Of a stretch of 33,713 nt of DNA, positions 9,226-18,003 are shown in pieces (position 1 is the first letter of the stretch; every line of letters starts with the position of its first letter). The notes beneath the pieces are model-generated. The model searched no databases and was not told the origin of the DNA. It saw only the letters and a program-made list of their open reading frames with translations. The stretch is from NCBI GenBank assembly GCA_964408175.1, contig CAYOYL010000059.1, positions 1 to 33,713 on the forward strand, given 5' to 3'. A program made the position numbers and the translations under genes. This DNA is from JAFGKM01 sp964408175. GTDB lineage: Bacteria > Ratteibacteria > UBA8468 > B48-G9 > JAFGKM01.

Positions 9226-11442
9226 CTATTTTTTATTCATAACGACAACATCTCCAAGCCGTGATTCTGGGGATACCCTTAAAAATTCTATCCTGCCGTT
9301 GCGAAATGAACACTCTACCGTGGTCCTGCCCGGTGCATAAAGTTTGAAGTCCACATCCCAGTCCTGAGGCCATGCAGGGAATAACAAAATCCTGCCGTTG
9401 TCATAATGTATGAGCATTCTCTGTAGGGCTATACACGCCACTCCACCATTGTCCTGGTCAGGAATCCAGTCAAAGTTCGGTCCCCAGAAGGCAGGGAAAC
9501 GGCTGCCGGGGTGGGTACTGGAGAAATTCTTGACCACTGCCACTCTTGCCTCATCAGAGAGACCAAGCATGGCTGCCTGAATGGCATCCTGCCGCCAGCC
9601 GCCTGTATCCTTGACATAACGGGCATTCCATGTATCAAGTCCTGTCTCTATATCAGGTTTGCCCACACCGTAGATACGGTAGGGAAAGACGGCATACATC
9701 TCCGGATTCTCACTGTTGCGGTAGTCATCATACTGCAAAGCGGGGATTACCACCCTCCTTTTGTATGATAGGTAAGAGCGTGTAGGTAGAACAGGGATAA
9801 TCTGCCTCATCTCTATCCATTCATTGCGAAGTCCTGAAGGTACTTCGGTTTCAGGCAGTCTCAACAACCCATCAAGCACCCGCTGCAGTCCTGCTATATC
9901 CGGGGCAGGGTTTACAGACTTCTGCCAGGTTTCAAGAGCCTGCGACGGCTTCAGCAACATCCTGCCGTCATCATCCCGCAGTTTATAGTACCCGCGGTAG
10001 AATCTCAGGAACGGAGGAGCCAGCACCAGCAGTTTTTCATGCAGTAGCCCCCTGTCACCGGAGACCGCATAGGCATCAAGAAGAATAGCCAGCAGTTCCA
10101 ACATCCCCTGCCAGTAGAATCTTATATAGGTGTTTTCACTCAGACCCTGTTGAAGGCCACCGCGGCTGTAGCCATAGTTGGAGTTCAGATATGTGCCCCA
10201 GAAAGTCATCGTCTCAGGAAACATAGCACCGCCTTCTATCCCGAAACATAACATGGAACGTTCAAGGGCAAGAGGCAAGGCTTCAATATACATCCGAAAC
10301 AGCGGCTCCATAAGGTCAAAGTCACCACTGTTTATCATTGCCCAGTAGGCAAGACGGGTATTCTGAAACCAATAACCGCCACCCCACCTTCTGTAATCGG
10401 CATCGTAATTTTCGTTGGGTTCGCGTGCATCAACCGTGAAGATGGAGCCGTTGAACTTTATGGGGAACCTGCCGCGCCCGCCACATGCATTGATAAAACG
10501 CTGTAGTTGATATCCACGCGATACCACACCGGCTTCCTGTGTCCCTGAAACGTTTATCCAACTCCTTTCCCAGAATCTATGCCACCAGTCAACATGCATG
10601 GCAAAAGATGACTCAAGAGGCACGGCATCACTTTCAACAGATTGTCTCTGTAACGCTGTGGACCATTCATTTATGGTTGACGTCTGTGCTGTGAGAATAT
10701 GCACACTCAAGACTGCACGCCTCTGCGGTTTCTCTGTAACGAGGGTAGAACCTCTATCTTTTACCATCTCCCTGCTGCACATCAACCCACCGAAGGTAAG
10801 GTTGTACAGAGGGTCTTTTCCCTTTGAAACCCACGAAGCCAAATCCTGATGCTTCAGCGTGGATTCCCAGCATGACCCGATGTTGCGGTGGTACCATGCT
10901 GCGGTCTTTTCATCCACTGGTAAGAGATTATCAGGATGGACATGTTCATATTCATCAGGAGAACGTAAGCCTATGGGGCAATGGGATTCTGCCTTCTCCA
11001 TATCGCGTTTTTCGTTACGCCAGAGTTCAAGAGATGCGCGTACTGAAAAAGAGCAGGGACTATGAATCTCCACGCGTACCACCGGCTGGTTTGCATCAAC
11101 CCACAGACGCAGATTCACCTCTTCTCTGTCCCTGCCTGCAACTATCTCTATATAACCTTCCGCTGTATGCAGTATCTGTCTGAAGGGCAGCCCTTTTGAA
11201 AACGGATTGGGCAAAAGAGATATTCTTATACGTCCGAGTTTAAGCAGGCGGCCATTCTCATCCCATGAGTCTGTCTTTCCTATATAGAAAAGCAGGTCCC
11301 CATCCTCTTCAGCCCATACGTTCAGACCTATGTCCCCGTTGCCCAGAGGCATAGAGCCTGAGGAAGAGCGGCTGGGTACATCCCATACAACAGGGACCGG
11401 ATAATGCTCTGATGCATCTTTTCCTGGAACGCCTGTATCCAT
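9226..11442 (-). CDS. DUF5703 domain protein, GH95-like (alpha/alpha)6 fold
   Basis: A 738-residue protein. The N-terminal beta domain carries the segment SSGSMPLGNGDIGLNVW (27-43), then GDLLFYIGKTDSWDENG and LKLGRIRI, which I recognise as DUF5703. The rest, from about residue 300, resembles the (alpha/alpha)6 toroid of GH95-type enzymes: Trp/Tyr-rich segments such as RRWGGGYWFQNTRLAYW, and an acidic stretch around GIEGGAMFPETMTFWG. The C-terminal part, with LLFPAWPQDWDVDFKLYAPG, matches the closing beta domain of GH95-like proteins. Fucosidase or galactosidase activity would be a guess. There is no signal peptide. The ATG at 11440-11442 is preceded by AAGGA. The 13-base gap from the upstream esterase and the 20-base gap to the lyase gene argue for one transcript. 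Confidence 0.75.
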   Translation of the reverse strand: MDTGVPGKDASEHYPVPVVWDVPSRSSSGSMPLGNGDIGLNVWAEEDGDLLFYIGKTDSWDENGRLLKLGRIRISLLPNPFSKGLPFRQILHTAEGYIEIVAGRDREEVNLRLWVDANQPVVRVEIHSPCSFSVRASLELWRNEKRDMEKAESHCPIGLRSPDEYEHVHPDNLLPVDEKTAAWYHRNIGSCWESTLKHQDLASWVSKGKDPLYNLTFGGLMCSREMVKDRGSTLVTEKPQRRAVLSVHILTAQTSTINEWSTALQRQSVESDAVPLESSFAMHVDWWHRFWERSWINVSGTQEAGVVSRGYQLQRFINACGGRGRFPIKFNGSIFTVDAREPNENYDADYRRWGGGYWFQNTRLAYWAMINSGDFDLMEPLFRMYIEALPLALERSMLCFGIEGGAMFPETMTFWGTYLNSNYGYSRGGLQQGLSENTYIRFYWQGMLELLAILLDAYAVSGDRGLLHEKLLVLAPPFLRFYRGYYKLRDDDGRMLLKPSQALETWQKSVNPAPDIAGLQRVLDGLLRLPETEVPSGLRNEWIEMRQIIPVLPTRSYLSYKRRVVIPALQYDDYRNSENPEMYAVFPYRIYGVGKPDIETGLDTWNARYVKDTGGWRQDAIQAAMLGLSDEARVAVVKNFSSTHPGSRFPAFWGPNFDWIPDQDNGGVACIALQRMLIHYDNGRILLFPAWPQDWDVDFKLYAPGRTTVECSFRNGRIEFLRVSPESRLGDVVVMNKK

Positions 11443-11455
11443 CCCGTATCCTTTA

Positions 11456-13510
11456 TTATCTACTGTTCAGATTGTGAACAAACTGTATGAATTTCTGCTC
11501 GGCAAAACCCTCCTCCTTCTCTGTAACAATATGAATATCTTTTGTTTCCCCATAGAGTTTCCTGGCAGAAGCATCTGTAATCTTGTTACGTGCGGCATCA
11601 CGGGGGTTTAAAATCAACACCTCCCCGCTGATATATCTTAAAAGTTCGGGCAGGTCATATACCCTGAGGATACCCGGGATGATGACACTCTGGGGCCATG
11701 TAAAGGGGAACCTTTCAGTCATTGCCCTGTAGTTGCTAAGCATATCCCAGAGAACCAGACGACAGGTGTGTCCTGATAAGAATGCAGCGTGCAGGGCTGT
11801 AATTGCTCCGATACCCCTGCCTGCAACAATAATATTGTCGGCATCAACCCCCTCCAGGGACCTGAGATAATTTACCGCATACATTGCATCCCTTATCCTG
11901 AGCCCCATTACCGGGCATGATGCCGCAACGGAAAGGTATGTGAGGATTCTTTCTATATCATTCCATGAAGCCATATCATAAGAGGTAGGTTGCGGGGCAA
12001 GTTCCCCCAGTCCACTGACGTCTATACTCAGGATAACCGGTTCATAAGACTCATCCTCCCGCAGTGTAAAACGCCCTGCGACAGAAAGGAAACCTCCGTT
12101 TTTAAATCCGCTCCACTTGCCTGCCTCGTCAATGAAAAGAAGGCCTGGTCTTCGCTTTTGTGCATCCACCCTTCTATAAAGAAGTCCTGGTATAAAAGTA
12201 TCTTCCGTGGTATGTATCGCAACCTTTTCAATCTTGTGTGCCCATCTTACAGGTGCATTCTTTTCCCGGCTTACAACATACCCGGTAAATCCGGAATGCC
12301 CCAGTCCTAAAACAAGGCGCACCCTGTCACGCAGGATACCCGCAGACATCTTCTTCATCTTTTCTCTTTTTTCCTGAAGTTCCTCACCAATCTGACGGTT
12401 AAAGGTATACATATTTGTTTTATTGTTGGGCATACACCTCAGCATCTCAGGGTCAACCATCTCAAGGTCTTCCTCTTTCAGAGGTTCCGGCTCGCTCTCT
12501 TCATGCCTGATAAACCGGTTCATCCACCGCACCACCTCTCCCGCCATCTCAGGGGTATAGGCATGACCGCTGTCTTTCTGAATATAGAGTCCCACCTTAT
12601 CCCCGCTCCCGTAAATCCCGTATATCCTCTGAACATCTTCATAGAGAATTTCTGTATGTCTGTAATCAAATGCCTCATCAAGTCTTCCCCCCACTATAAG
12701 TACAGGCAGCGGAGCAAGAGCAGATATAAGGTCTGTATAACCGATACCATCTGCCATAACCCCGGGCCCGAACTGCTCAGGACAACTGGTATACAGGTCG
12801 GAAAAATGGAGCTGCTCATGAGAGGAAAGACAGCAGACAGGAGCCAGAAAGGAGACACGTCTGTCAACCAGCGCTGTATATATGGAGGTGCAACCGCCTC
12901 CGGAGACCCCTGTAACGGAGATGCCTGCTTTCCTGTCAACATCGGGGCGGGTCAGGATATAATCTATTGAACGTACGGCATCCAGCACAAAGTGGGTGTT
13001 GCTCCATGCTCCTGTAAGATATCCAACCAACCCGTTGGTAAAGTGGTTGTTCAACTCCTTCAGTTCCCCGGAACATCCCGGCGGGTCAAAAGAGACCGCG
13101 ATATATCCGTTTCGTGCGAAGACCTGTGCCGAGTGCTGATAGCTCTTAAAGGTCTTACTGCTGTGGCCGGTGGGACAGATGACAGCGGGGTATGTCCCCT
13201 CCTTGAGAGGCAGATAGACAGTGGCATTCACCCTCCATCCCGGAAGAGACTCATAAAGAACGTTCTGTATCCTGTAATTTTTACGCTTATACTCTGAGAC
13301 AGGTTTGACATTCAACCTCTCATCACGGCTGAAGAGTGAGGGGTGAAAGGCATCCCTGATTGTTTTCAGATATCTTCTTTTAACCGCCTCCCATTCACTG
13401 CGGTTAGAGACTCCTTTACGCCTCAGTTCTCCTTTTTCAAGGCACCTTCTGCACCTGTCAACAATCTCCCTCTGCATCTGAAGCCTTGAAAAATCTTCCA
13501 TTACATTCAT
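11456..13510 (-). CDS. Two-domain alpha/beta hydrolase (acetyl xylan esterase-like), second domain degenerate
   Basis: A 684-residue protein made of two alpha/beta-hydrolase-like halves. The first half (about 75-335) resembles acetyl xylan/cephalosporin esterases: oxyanion segment PTGHSSK, nucleophile elbow GVSGGG with Ser203, acid candidate Asp278 (GGRLDEAFD) and His316 (KDSGHAYTP). It could remove acetyl or acyl groups from sugars. In the second half (about 425-684) the elbow position reads GRGIG (564-568), with Gly566 where Ser is expected, and no convincing triad His is visible, so this half is probably non-catalytic. The ATG at 13508-13510 has GGAGG seven bases upstream. It is first in the operon with the DUF5703 and heparinase-like genes, behind an extended -10 promoter. 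No signal peptide. Confidence 0.8.
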   Translation of the reverse strand: MNVMEDFSRLQMQREIVDRCRRCLEKGELRRKGVSNRSEWEAVKRRYLKTIRDAFHPSLFSRDERLNVKPVSEYKRKNYRIQNVLYESLPGWRVNATVYLPLKEGTYPAVICPTGHSSKTFKSYQHSAQVFARNGYIAVSFDPPGCSGELKELNNHFTNGLVGYLTGAWSNTHFVLDAVRSIDYILTRPDVDRKAGISVTGVSGGGCTSIYTALVDRRVSFLAPVCCLSSHEQLHFSDLYTSCPEQFGPGVMADGIGYTDLISALAPLPVLIVGGRLDEAFDYRHTEILYEDVQRIYGIYGSGDKVGLYIQKDSGHAYTPEMAGEVVRWMNRFIRHEESEPEPLKEEDLEMVDPEMLRCMPNNKTNMYTFNRQIGEELQEKREKMKKMSAGILRDRVRLVLGLGHSGFTGYVVSREKNAPVRWAHKIEKVAIHTTEDTFIPGLLYRRVDAQKRRPGLLFIDEAGKWSGFKNGGFLSVAGRFTLREDESYEPVILSIDVSGLGELAPQPTSYDMASWNDIERILTYLSVAASCPVMGLRIRDAMYAVNYLRSLEGVDADNIIVAGRGIGAITALHAAFLSGHTCRLVLWDMLSNYRAMTERFPFTWPQSVIIPGILRVYDLPELLRYISGEVLILNPRDAARNKITDASARKLYGETKDIHIVTEKEEGFAEQKFIQFVHNLNSR

Positions 13511-13533
13511 GAAACACCTCCAGAGTTTATGAG

Positions 13534-13559
13534 ATTATATCACATACCAGACAAGTCAA
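13534..13559 (-). promoter_or_regulatory. Extended -10 promoter for the esterase operon
   Basis: On the minus strand TGATATAAT (TATAAT at plus 13534-13539) fits an extended -10 (TGnTATAAT). A TTTGAC/TTGACT sequence lies upstream at a short 14-15 base spacing. The -10 is about 24 bases from the ATG at 13510. The 185-base gap 13511-13695 holds this promoter and the divergent one for the mannosidase. Confidence 0.6.
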
Positions 13560-13636
13560 AGAACAGGTTTATCCGACATACAGGTTGTTTTTCAGATACT
13601 TCCTCAACATATTCCCTTCACCTGCATTCAGGAATC

Positions 13637-13666
13637 TTGACTTTTGCAGGCAGATAAAGTTTAATA
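13637..13666 (+). promoter_or_regulatory. Candidate promoter of the GH38 alpha-mannosidase gene
   Basis: TTGACT (13637-13642) is followed after 17 bases by TTTAAT (13660-13665; the overlapping TTAATA gives an 18-base spacer). Both hexamers match the housekeeping sigma consensus at four or five positions. The start codon is 30 bases downstream. Confidence 0.5.
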
Positions 13667-13695
13667 TAGGGAATAATTGGAAGAAAGGAGACTGC

Positions 13696-16674
13696 ATGGA
13701 TACTCTAAAACTCTGGGAAGAAGAGGTAAAAACCCTGCAGGGGAAAATAGATGGGCAGATGTCCCTTACGAGATGGAGGTTCAAACAGGGCATTGAAAAA
13801 GGAGAACTCCCTGGGATAGACGATAAAAACTGGGAAGAAAAAGAAGGAGCTGTGCAGTGGTCAATGAAGGATGGAGTTGCATACTTCAGGAGCCTCATAA
13901 CCCTGCCCGAAGCGATAGAAGAGATACCTGTAGAAAACAGCAATGTAGAACTAACCTTCATTTTCCCCTCGGGAGTGGAACTCTTTATTGACGGGGAAAA
14001 AGTCTACGGACACAGGTACTGGGCAGACAAGATTGCCACGCCTTTTCCCTTCATACAAAAAGCAAAAAAAGGTGAGAAACACCTCGTTGTATTCAAAACT
14101 CCGGGAGGTGACGGCCTGGGATTTTTTTGGGCAAAACTGAGTATTGACAAGATAGAGGATATCCTTTTTGAGTTGAATTCAATCCTTTACCAGTTAAGGT
14201 TTGCCTCAAAGATATCAGAAGAAAAAAAGAACGGCCGCCTCAAAAAATACGTAGAAGATGCCGCGGACGCTCTTAACCCTGAAGATATTCAAAACAGGCA
14301 GTGGGACAGGGTGCTAAACGAGATAAGAAAAGCAGAAGAAATCCTTGAGGTTTTTAGAAAAGATGCTAAAAAATTTCGGATTCATCTTATAGGGCATGCT
14401 CATATTGATATGAACTGGCTGTGGAGTTACGAGGATACGGTTCATACCTGTTTGCGAGACTTTGAAACGGTGAATAAACTGATGGAGAGATACCCTGACC
14501 TGACATTTTCGCAGAGCCAGGCGCATATATACAAAATAGTGGAAGACCGCAACAAACCTCTATTTAAAAAGGTACAGGAGAAGGTAAAAGAGGGACGGTG
14601 GGATGTCACTGCTGCCACATGGGTAGAAGGGGATATAAACATGGCTGACGGAGAAAGCATAGTCAGACAGATACTTTATGCAGACAGGTATACCTCGGAG
14701 AAATTCAATACAACAACGGATGTATTCTGGTCACCTGACACCTTTGGACATCCTGTCACGACCCCTACGTTTTTGAACAGCGCCGGTATGAGGTACTACT
14801 ACTTTATGAGATGCGGTAAGGGCCTGCCTCTTTTCCGCTGGCAGGGCAGGGACGGTAAAGAACTTATTGCATTTAACAGCATCTATAATAACAGCATCAG
14901 ACCATCAACCTTACTTCCCGGGCTTATTGAATACTACAACAGGTATAAAATAAAAGACCTTCTCTTTGTTTATGGTGTGGGAGACCACGGAGGAGGCCCT
15001 ACGGAAGCAGACATAAAGAGGAAAAGGCGTATGGAAGAAAAGCCTGCCTTCCCATCACTGGAGTTTTCAACCACCAGGAAGTACTTCAAAACCGTTGAGA
15101 AATACCGGGACAAACTGCCTCTAATCACGGGAGAACTCAATACCATATTTGAAGGTTGTTACACCACGCATTCAGATATAAAGAAGGCCAACAGAGAGTG
15201 CGAAAACATTCTCTTTACGCTTGAGACCTTAAGAGCCCTCAACTCTATCAGGGATGAGAAAATCTCTGACAATGGAATGGAAGAACTCTGGCAAAAGGCA
15301 TTATTTAACCAGTTCCACGACATCCTTGACGGTTCTGCTATCCACTCCTCCTATGAATATTCCGCAAGACTGGCTGAAGAGGTGAGGGATAAGGCAGAAA
15401 TCTTTATAAGACAGGGGATGCAAAGACTTCTTTCAGACAAAAAAACGGAAGATAATAAGATTACTGTTTTCAATCCTCTCGGGTGGGGGAGAACCTCCAT
15501 AATCAACCTGCCTGCGGAAAAAGACAAGGGAACCCTTTTTACAGCGGAGGATATTCCCGGTTACGGTTATAAAACAATCTCCCTGAAGAATGTGAAATCC
15601 GATTCCGGCAGCGGCATCAAACATACCGGTGACGAATATGAAAACGAATTCTACAGGTTGAGGATAGATGAGAAAACAGGACTTATAAGGGCACTCTATG
15701 ACAAAAAGAATAGATGCGAGGTGTTGTATACCCTCCATTCTATCAATGAGGACCCGACGTCATGGTGGGCAGAAAAAGCAGGGAACCTCCTGAGCGTTTC
15801 GTGGGAAAAGCCGCACCACATGAGCGCCTGGATAATAGGCAACCTGTACCGCGTTGACAACCTTCTTGATGCGGAAGGTATTGAAACAAAAGAGAACAGA
15901 TTTTACACAACCGTCTCTATCAAAAGAAAATATATGGATTCTGACATATTGCAGAGAATCATACTTTACAGGGACTTCCCTTTCATTGACTTTGAAAACG
16001 AAATAGACTGGAGACAGCAGGGGAATAATAAGGACGGAGTTCCGCTGCTCAGGGTGAATTTTAGCGTGAGCATGAAAAACCCTGAAGCCTTTTTTGAGGT
16101 CCCGTTCGGCGTTGTCCAGAGAGAACCTATGCCCAAGGAATATCCGGCACTGAAGTGGGCCGGGTTTAACAGCGGCAGATACTGGACCGCACTGTTCAAC
16201 AAAAATAAACATGGATACCACACTGACGGGAATAACATCTCTCTTACGCTTTTAAGAAATCCCTATGAACCTGATGCTGTAACAGACAGCGGTTCACACA
16301 GGATTTCATACCGCCTGTTTTTCGGCAAGGCAGATGTTCTAAAGATAATGAAAGCCGCCAGAGAATACAGCATGCCCCCGGTGGTTGTATCAGGCGAAGG
16401 AAGTCCTCAGTCAATGCATCCCTTTACAATCAAAGGGGATGTACTGCCGTCCTGTTTCAAAGAGACAGAAGGAAGAAACTCTTACATACTACGGCTGGTA
16501 GAGGTTGAAGGTAAAAAACAGAATGTTGAGATTGAGTTTGCGAAAACTCTTAAAGAGGCTTATCTTACTGATGCGGCTGAACGCAGGCAGAAGAGAGTAA
16601 CCGGACCAAAAAACAGTGGATTAAAACTGAATATTACCCCATATCAGATTTTCACGCTTGAACTGGTTTTTTGA
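13696..16674 (+). CDS. Alpha-mannosidase, glycoside hydrolase family 38
   Basis: A 992-residue retaining alpha-mannosidase of GH38. Visible motifs: HAHIDMNWLWSYEDT (His236 and Asp238 as zinc ligands, Trp241), WVEGDINMADGES near 309-321, nucleophile Asp348 in WSPDTFGHP, YGVGDHGGGPTEAD with His431, and FNQFHDILDGSAI with His541. The beta-rich C-terminal half (about 600-990) is typical. The frame is open from 13585, but the ATG at 13696 has GAAAGGAG upstream and starts a normal GH38 N-terminal beta domain, whereas the upstream stretch overlaps the promoter. There is no signal peptide, so mannose would be released in the cytosol. The stop is 9 bases before waaA, so the two are probably cotranscribed although their functions differ. 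Confidence 0.95.
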   Translation: MDTLKLWEEEVKTLQGKIDGQMSLTRWRFKQGIEKGELPGIDDKNWEEKEGAVQWSMKDGVAYFRSLITLPEAIEEIPVENSNVELTFIFPSGVELFIDGEKVYGHRYWADKIATPFPFIQKAKKGEKHLVVFKTPGGDGLGFFWAKLSIDKIEDILFELNSILYQLRFASKISEEKKNGRLKKYVEDAADALNPEDIQNRQWDRVLNEIRKAEEILEVFRKDAKKFRIHLIGHAHIDMNWLWSYEDTVHTCLRDFETVNKLMERYPDLTFSQSQAHIYKIVEDRNKPLFKKVQEKVKEGRWDVTAATWVEGDINMADGESIVRQILYADRYTSEKFNTTTDVFWSPDTFGHPVTTPTFLNSAGMRYYYFMRCGKGLPLFRWQGRDGKELIAFNSIYNNSIRPSTLLPGLIEYYNRYKIKDLLFVYGVGDHGGGPTEADIKRKRRMEEKPAFPSLEFSTTRKYFKTVEKYRDKLPLITGELNTIFEGCYTTHSDIKKANRECENILFTLETLRALNSIRDEKISDNGMEELWQKALFNQFHDILDGSAIHSSYEYSARLAEEVRDKAEIFIRQGMQRLLSDKKTEDNKITVFNPLGWGRTSIINLPAEKDKGTLFTAEDIPGYGYKTISLKNVKSDSGSGIKHTGDEYENEFYRLRIDEKTGLIRALYDKKNRCEVLYTLHSINEDPTSWWAEKAGNLLSVSWEKPHHMSAWIIGNLYRVDNLLDAEGIETKENRFYTTVSIKRKYMDSDILQRIILYRDFPFIDFENEIDWRQQGNNKDGVPLLRVNFSVSMKNPEAFFEVPFGVVQREPMPKEYPALKWAGFNSGRYWTALFNKNKHGYHTDGNNISLTLLRNPYEPDAVTDSGSHRISYRLFFGKADVLKIMKAAREYSMPPVVVSGEGSPQSMHPFTIKGDVLPSCFKETEGRNSYILRLVEVEGKKQNVEIEFAKTLKEAYLTDAAERRQKRVTGPKNSGLKLNITPYQIFTLELVF

Positions 16675-16683
16675 TAAAATCCA

Positions 16684-17985
16684 ATGTTCTATATATATCT
16701 GGCTGTTTATAACCTACTGCTGGCGCTGTCAGTAGTTGTGTCCCTGCCATTCATCTGGCGTAAGGTAAAACCCGACAGAAAATTTCCGGGTGACTGGAAA
16801 GAACGGATATCTGTATACGACAGGAAAACCCTTGAAAGACTGAAAAAACAGAAAAATATCTGGCTGCACACGGTATCCATAGGCGAATTTCTTTCTGTCA
16901 CCCCTCTGATTGAAAAACTTCAGAGGCAAAAAAATGAAAATATCCTCGTTACTCTGGCAACCAAGACAGGCAGGCGCGTTGCAGAAACAAAAGTTCCCGG
17001 GATACAGCACCTTTTTTTCCCCATTGACTTTTACCCCGTTATGAAGCGGGCAATAAAAAAGATTAATCCCAAACTTATCGTAATTATTGAAACTGAACTA
17101 TGGCCGAGTCTGTTAAAAATCGCCTCTGACAAAAAAATACCGGTTCTTCTCCTAAACGGACGCATATCCCCCTTTTCCTTTTCAAAATACAGGAAAATAC
17201 GGTTTTTCTCAAAAAGACTTCTGCCTCTCTTTTCAGCAATAACTATGAGGACACAGGAAGAAGCCGAAAGACTCATATATCTGGGGGCAGACAAAAACGC
17301 CATTAAGATAGTGGGCAGCATGAAGTTTGACCTTGCCTATGAGATGAGCAAGACCGTCAACCCCGCGCAGGTCAGAGAAAAACTCGGAATAGATGAAAAC
17401 AGGAGGGTTGTGGTATTCGGCTCCCTGCACCCTGCGGAAGAAAAACCTGTTGCGGATATTGCGGAAAAGATACTGAAAAGATTCAGCGATGTCACGGTCG
17501 TGATAGTCCCGAGGTATCTTGACAAGACAGACATCTACAGAACCCTGCAAAAAATTAAGATTGAATATGTAAAACGCAGCGACATGCCTCAAAACAAACA
17601 ATATCCTGTCATAGTGGTCAACACCTACGGAGAACTTAACAGTTTCTACAGTATCTGTGAGTTTGCCTTTGTCGGTGCAAGTTTGTACAGATGGGGCGGG
17701 CAGAATCCCATAGAACCCACTGCCTTCAGAAAACCCGTTATCTTCGGAATCCACAACTGGCACTTCAAAGAGGAGTGGGAAAAAATCAAGGAAGGCGGAG
17801 GCGGTATAGAGGTACACAACTACGAACGGCTCAACTATGAGGTCTCCCGGCTGCTGCAAAACCCTGATATCTGCAGGAAGATAGGGGAAAGAGCCTATGA
17901 GGTTCTCCTTGCAAACACCGGTGCCACCGAAAGAAATCTCTCCCTCCTACGGGGTCAACTCTTGACACTTGACATAAAAACCTGA
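16684..17985 (+). CDS. waaA: 3-deoxy-D-manno-octulosonic acid (Kdo) transferase
   Basis: Transfers Kdo from CMP-Kdo to lipid A precursor at the inner-membrane face, 433 residues. The hydrophobic N-terminus (about 1-26) is the usual membrane anchor. Glu68 in WLHTVSIGE corresponds to the catalytic base of WaaA, and IIETELWPSLL (about 134-143) and GQNPIEPTAFRKPVIFG are family signatures of this GT-B enzyme (GT30). The family normally shows it is a diderm LPS gene. The C-terminus after LSLLR is RGQLLTLDIKT: these residues are encoded by the left 24-bp repeat of the adjoining RAYT element and its flank, and the stop TGA (17983-17985) lies in a TGACCCC that can pair with the repeat's GGGGTCA. The native tail has therefore been replaced. 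Confidence 0.95.
   Translation: MFYIYLAVYNLLLALSVVVSLPFIWRKVKPDRKFPGDWKERISVYDRKTLERLKKQKNIWLHTVSIGEFLSVTPLIEKLQRQKNENILVTLATKTGRRVAETKVPGIQHLFFPIDFYPVMKRAIKKINPKLIVIIETELWPSLLKIASDKKIPVLLLNGRISPFSFSKYRKIRFFSKRLLPLFSAITMRTQEEAERLIYLGADKNAIKIVGSMKFDLAYEMSKTVNPAQVREKLGIDENRRVVVFGSLHPAEEKPVADIAEKILKRFSDVTVVIVPRYLDKTDIYRTLQKIKIEYVKRSDMPQNKQYPVIVVNTYGELNSFYSICEFAFVGASLYRWGGQNPIEPTAFRKPVIFGIHNWHFKEEWEKIKEGGGGIEVHNYERLNYEVSRLLQNPDICRKIGERAYEVLLANTGATERNLSLLRGQLLTLDIKT
17951..17974 (+). repeat. REP copy 1 (left end of RAYT unit)
   Basis: Twenty-four bases beginning GGGGTCAACTCT and ending ACTTGACA, identical to three other copies in the window. It encodes GQLLTLD at the end of waaA. It contains two TTGACA hexamers (17962-17967 and 17969-17974); the second serves as a -35 for the transposase. 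GGGGTCA (17951-17957) can also pair with TGACCCC at 17983-17989. Confidence 0.95.
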
Positions 17986-17997
17986 CCCCGCTATTAT
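17969..17997 (+). promoter_or_regulatory. Transposase promoter with its -35 inside the REP
   Basis: Perfect TTGACA (17969-17974, last six bases of the REP), a 17-base spacer, then TATTAT (17992-17997, 5 of 6 to TATAAT). Only six bases separate the -10 from the ATG at 18004, so transcription should begin at or next to the start codon. No Shine-Dalgarno sequence precedes the ATG, which fits a leaderless message. Confidence 0.7.
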
Positions 17998-18003
17998 ATA
18001 TCT

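Noticed and set aside
13585..13695. Extension of the mannosidase by 37 residues to an upstream Met.
   Set aside because: The stretch covers the promoter, and the internal ATG at 13696 has a good ribosome site and starts the family N-terminus.
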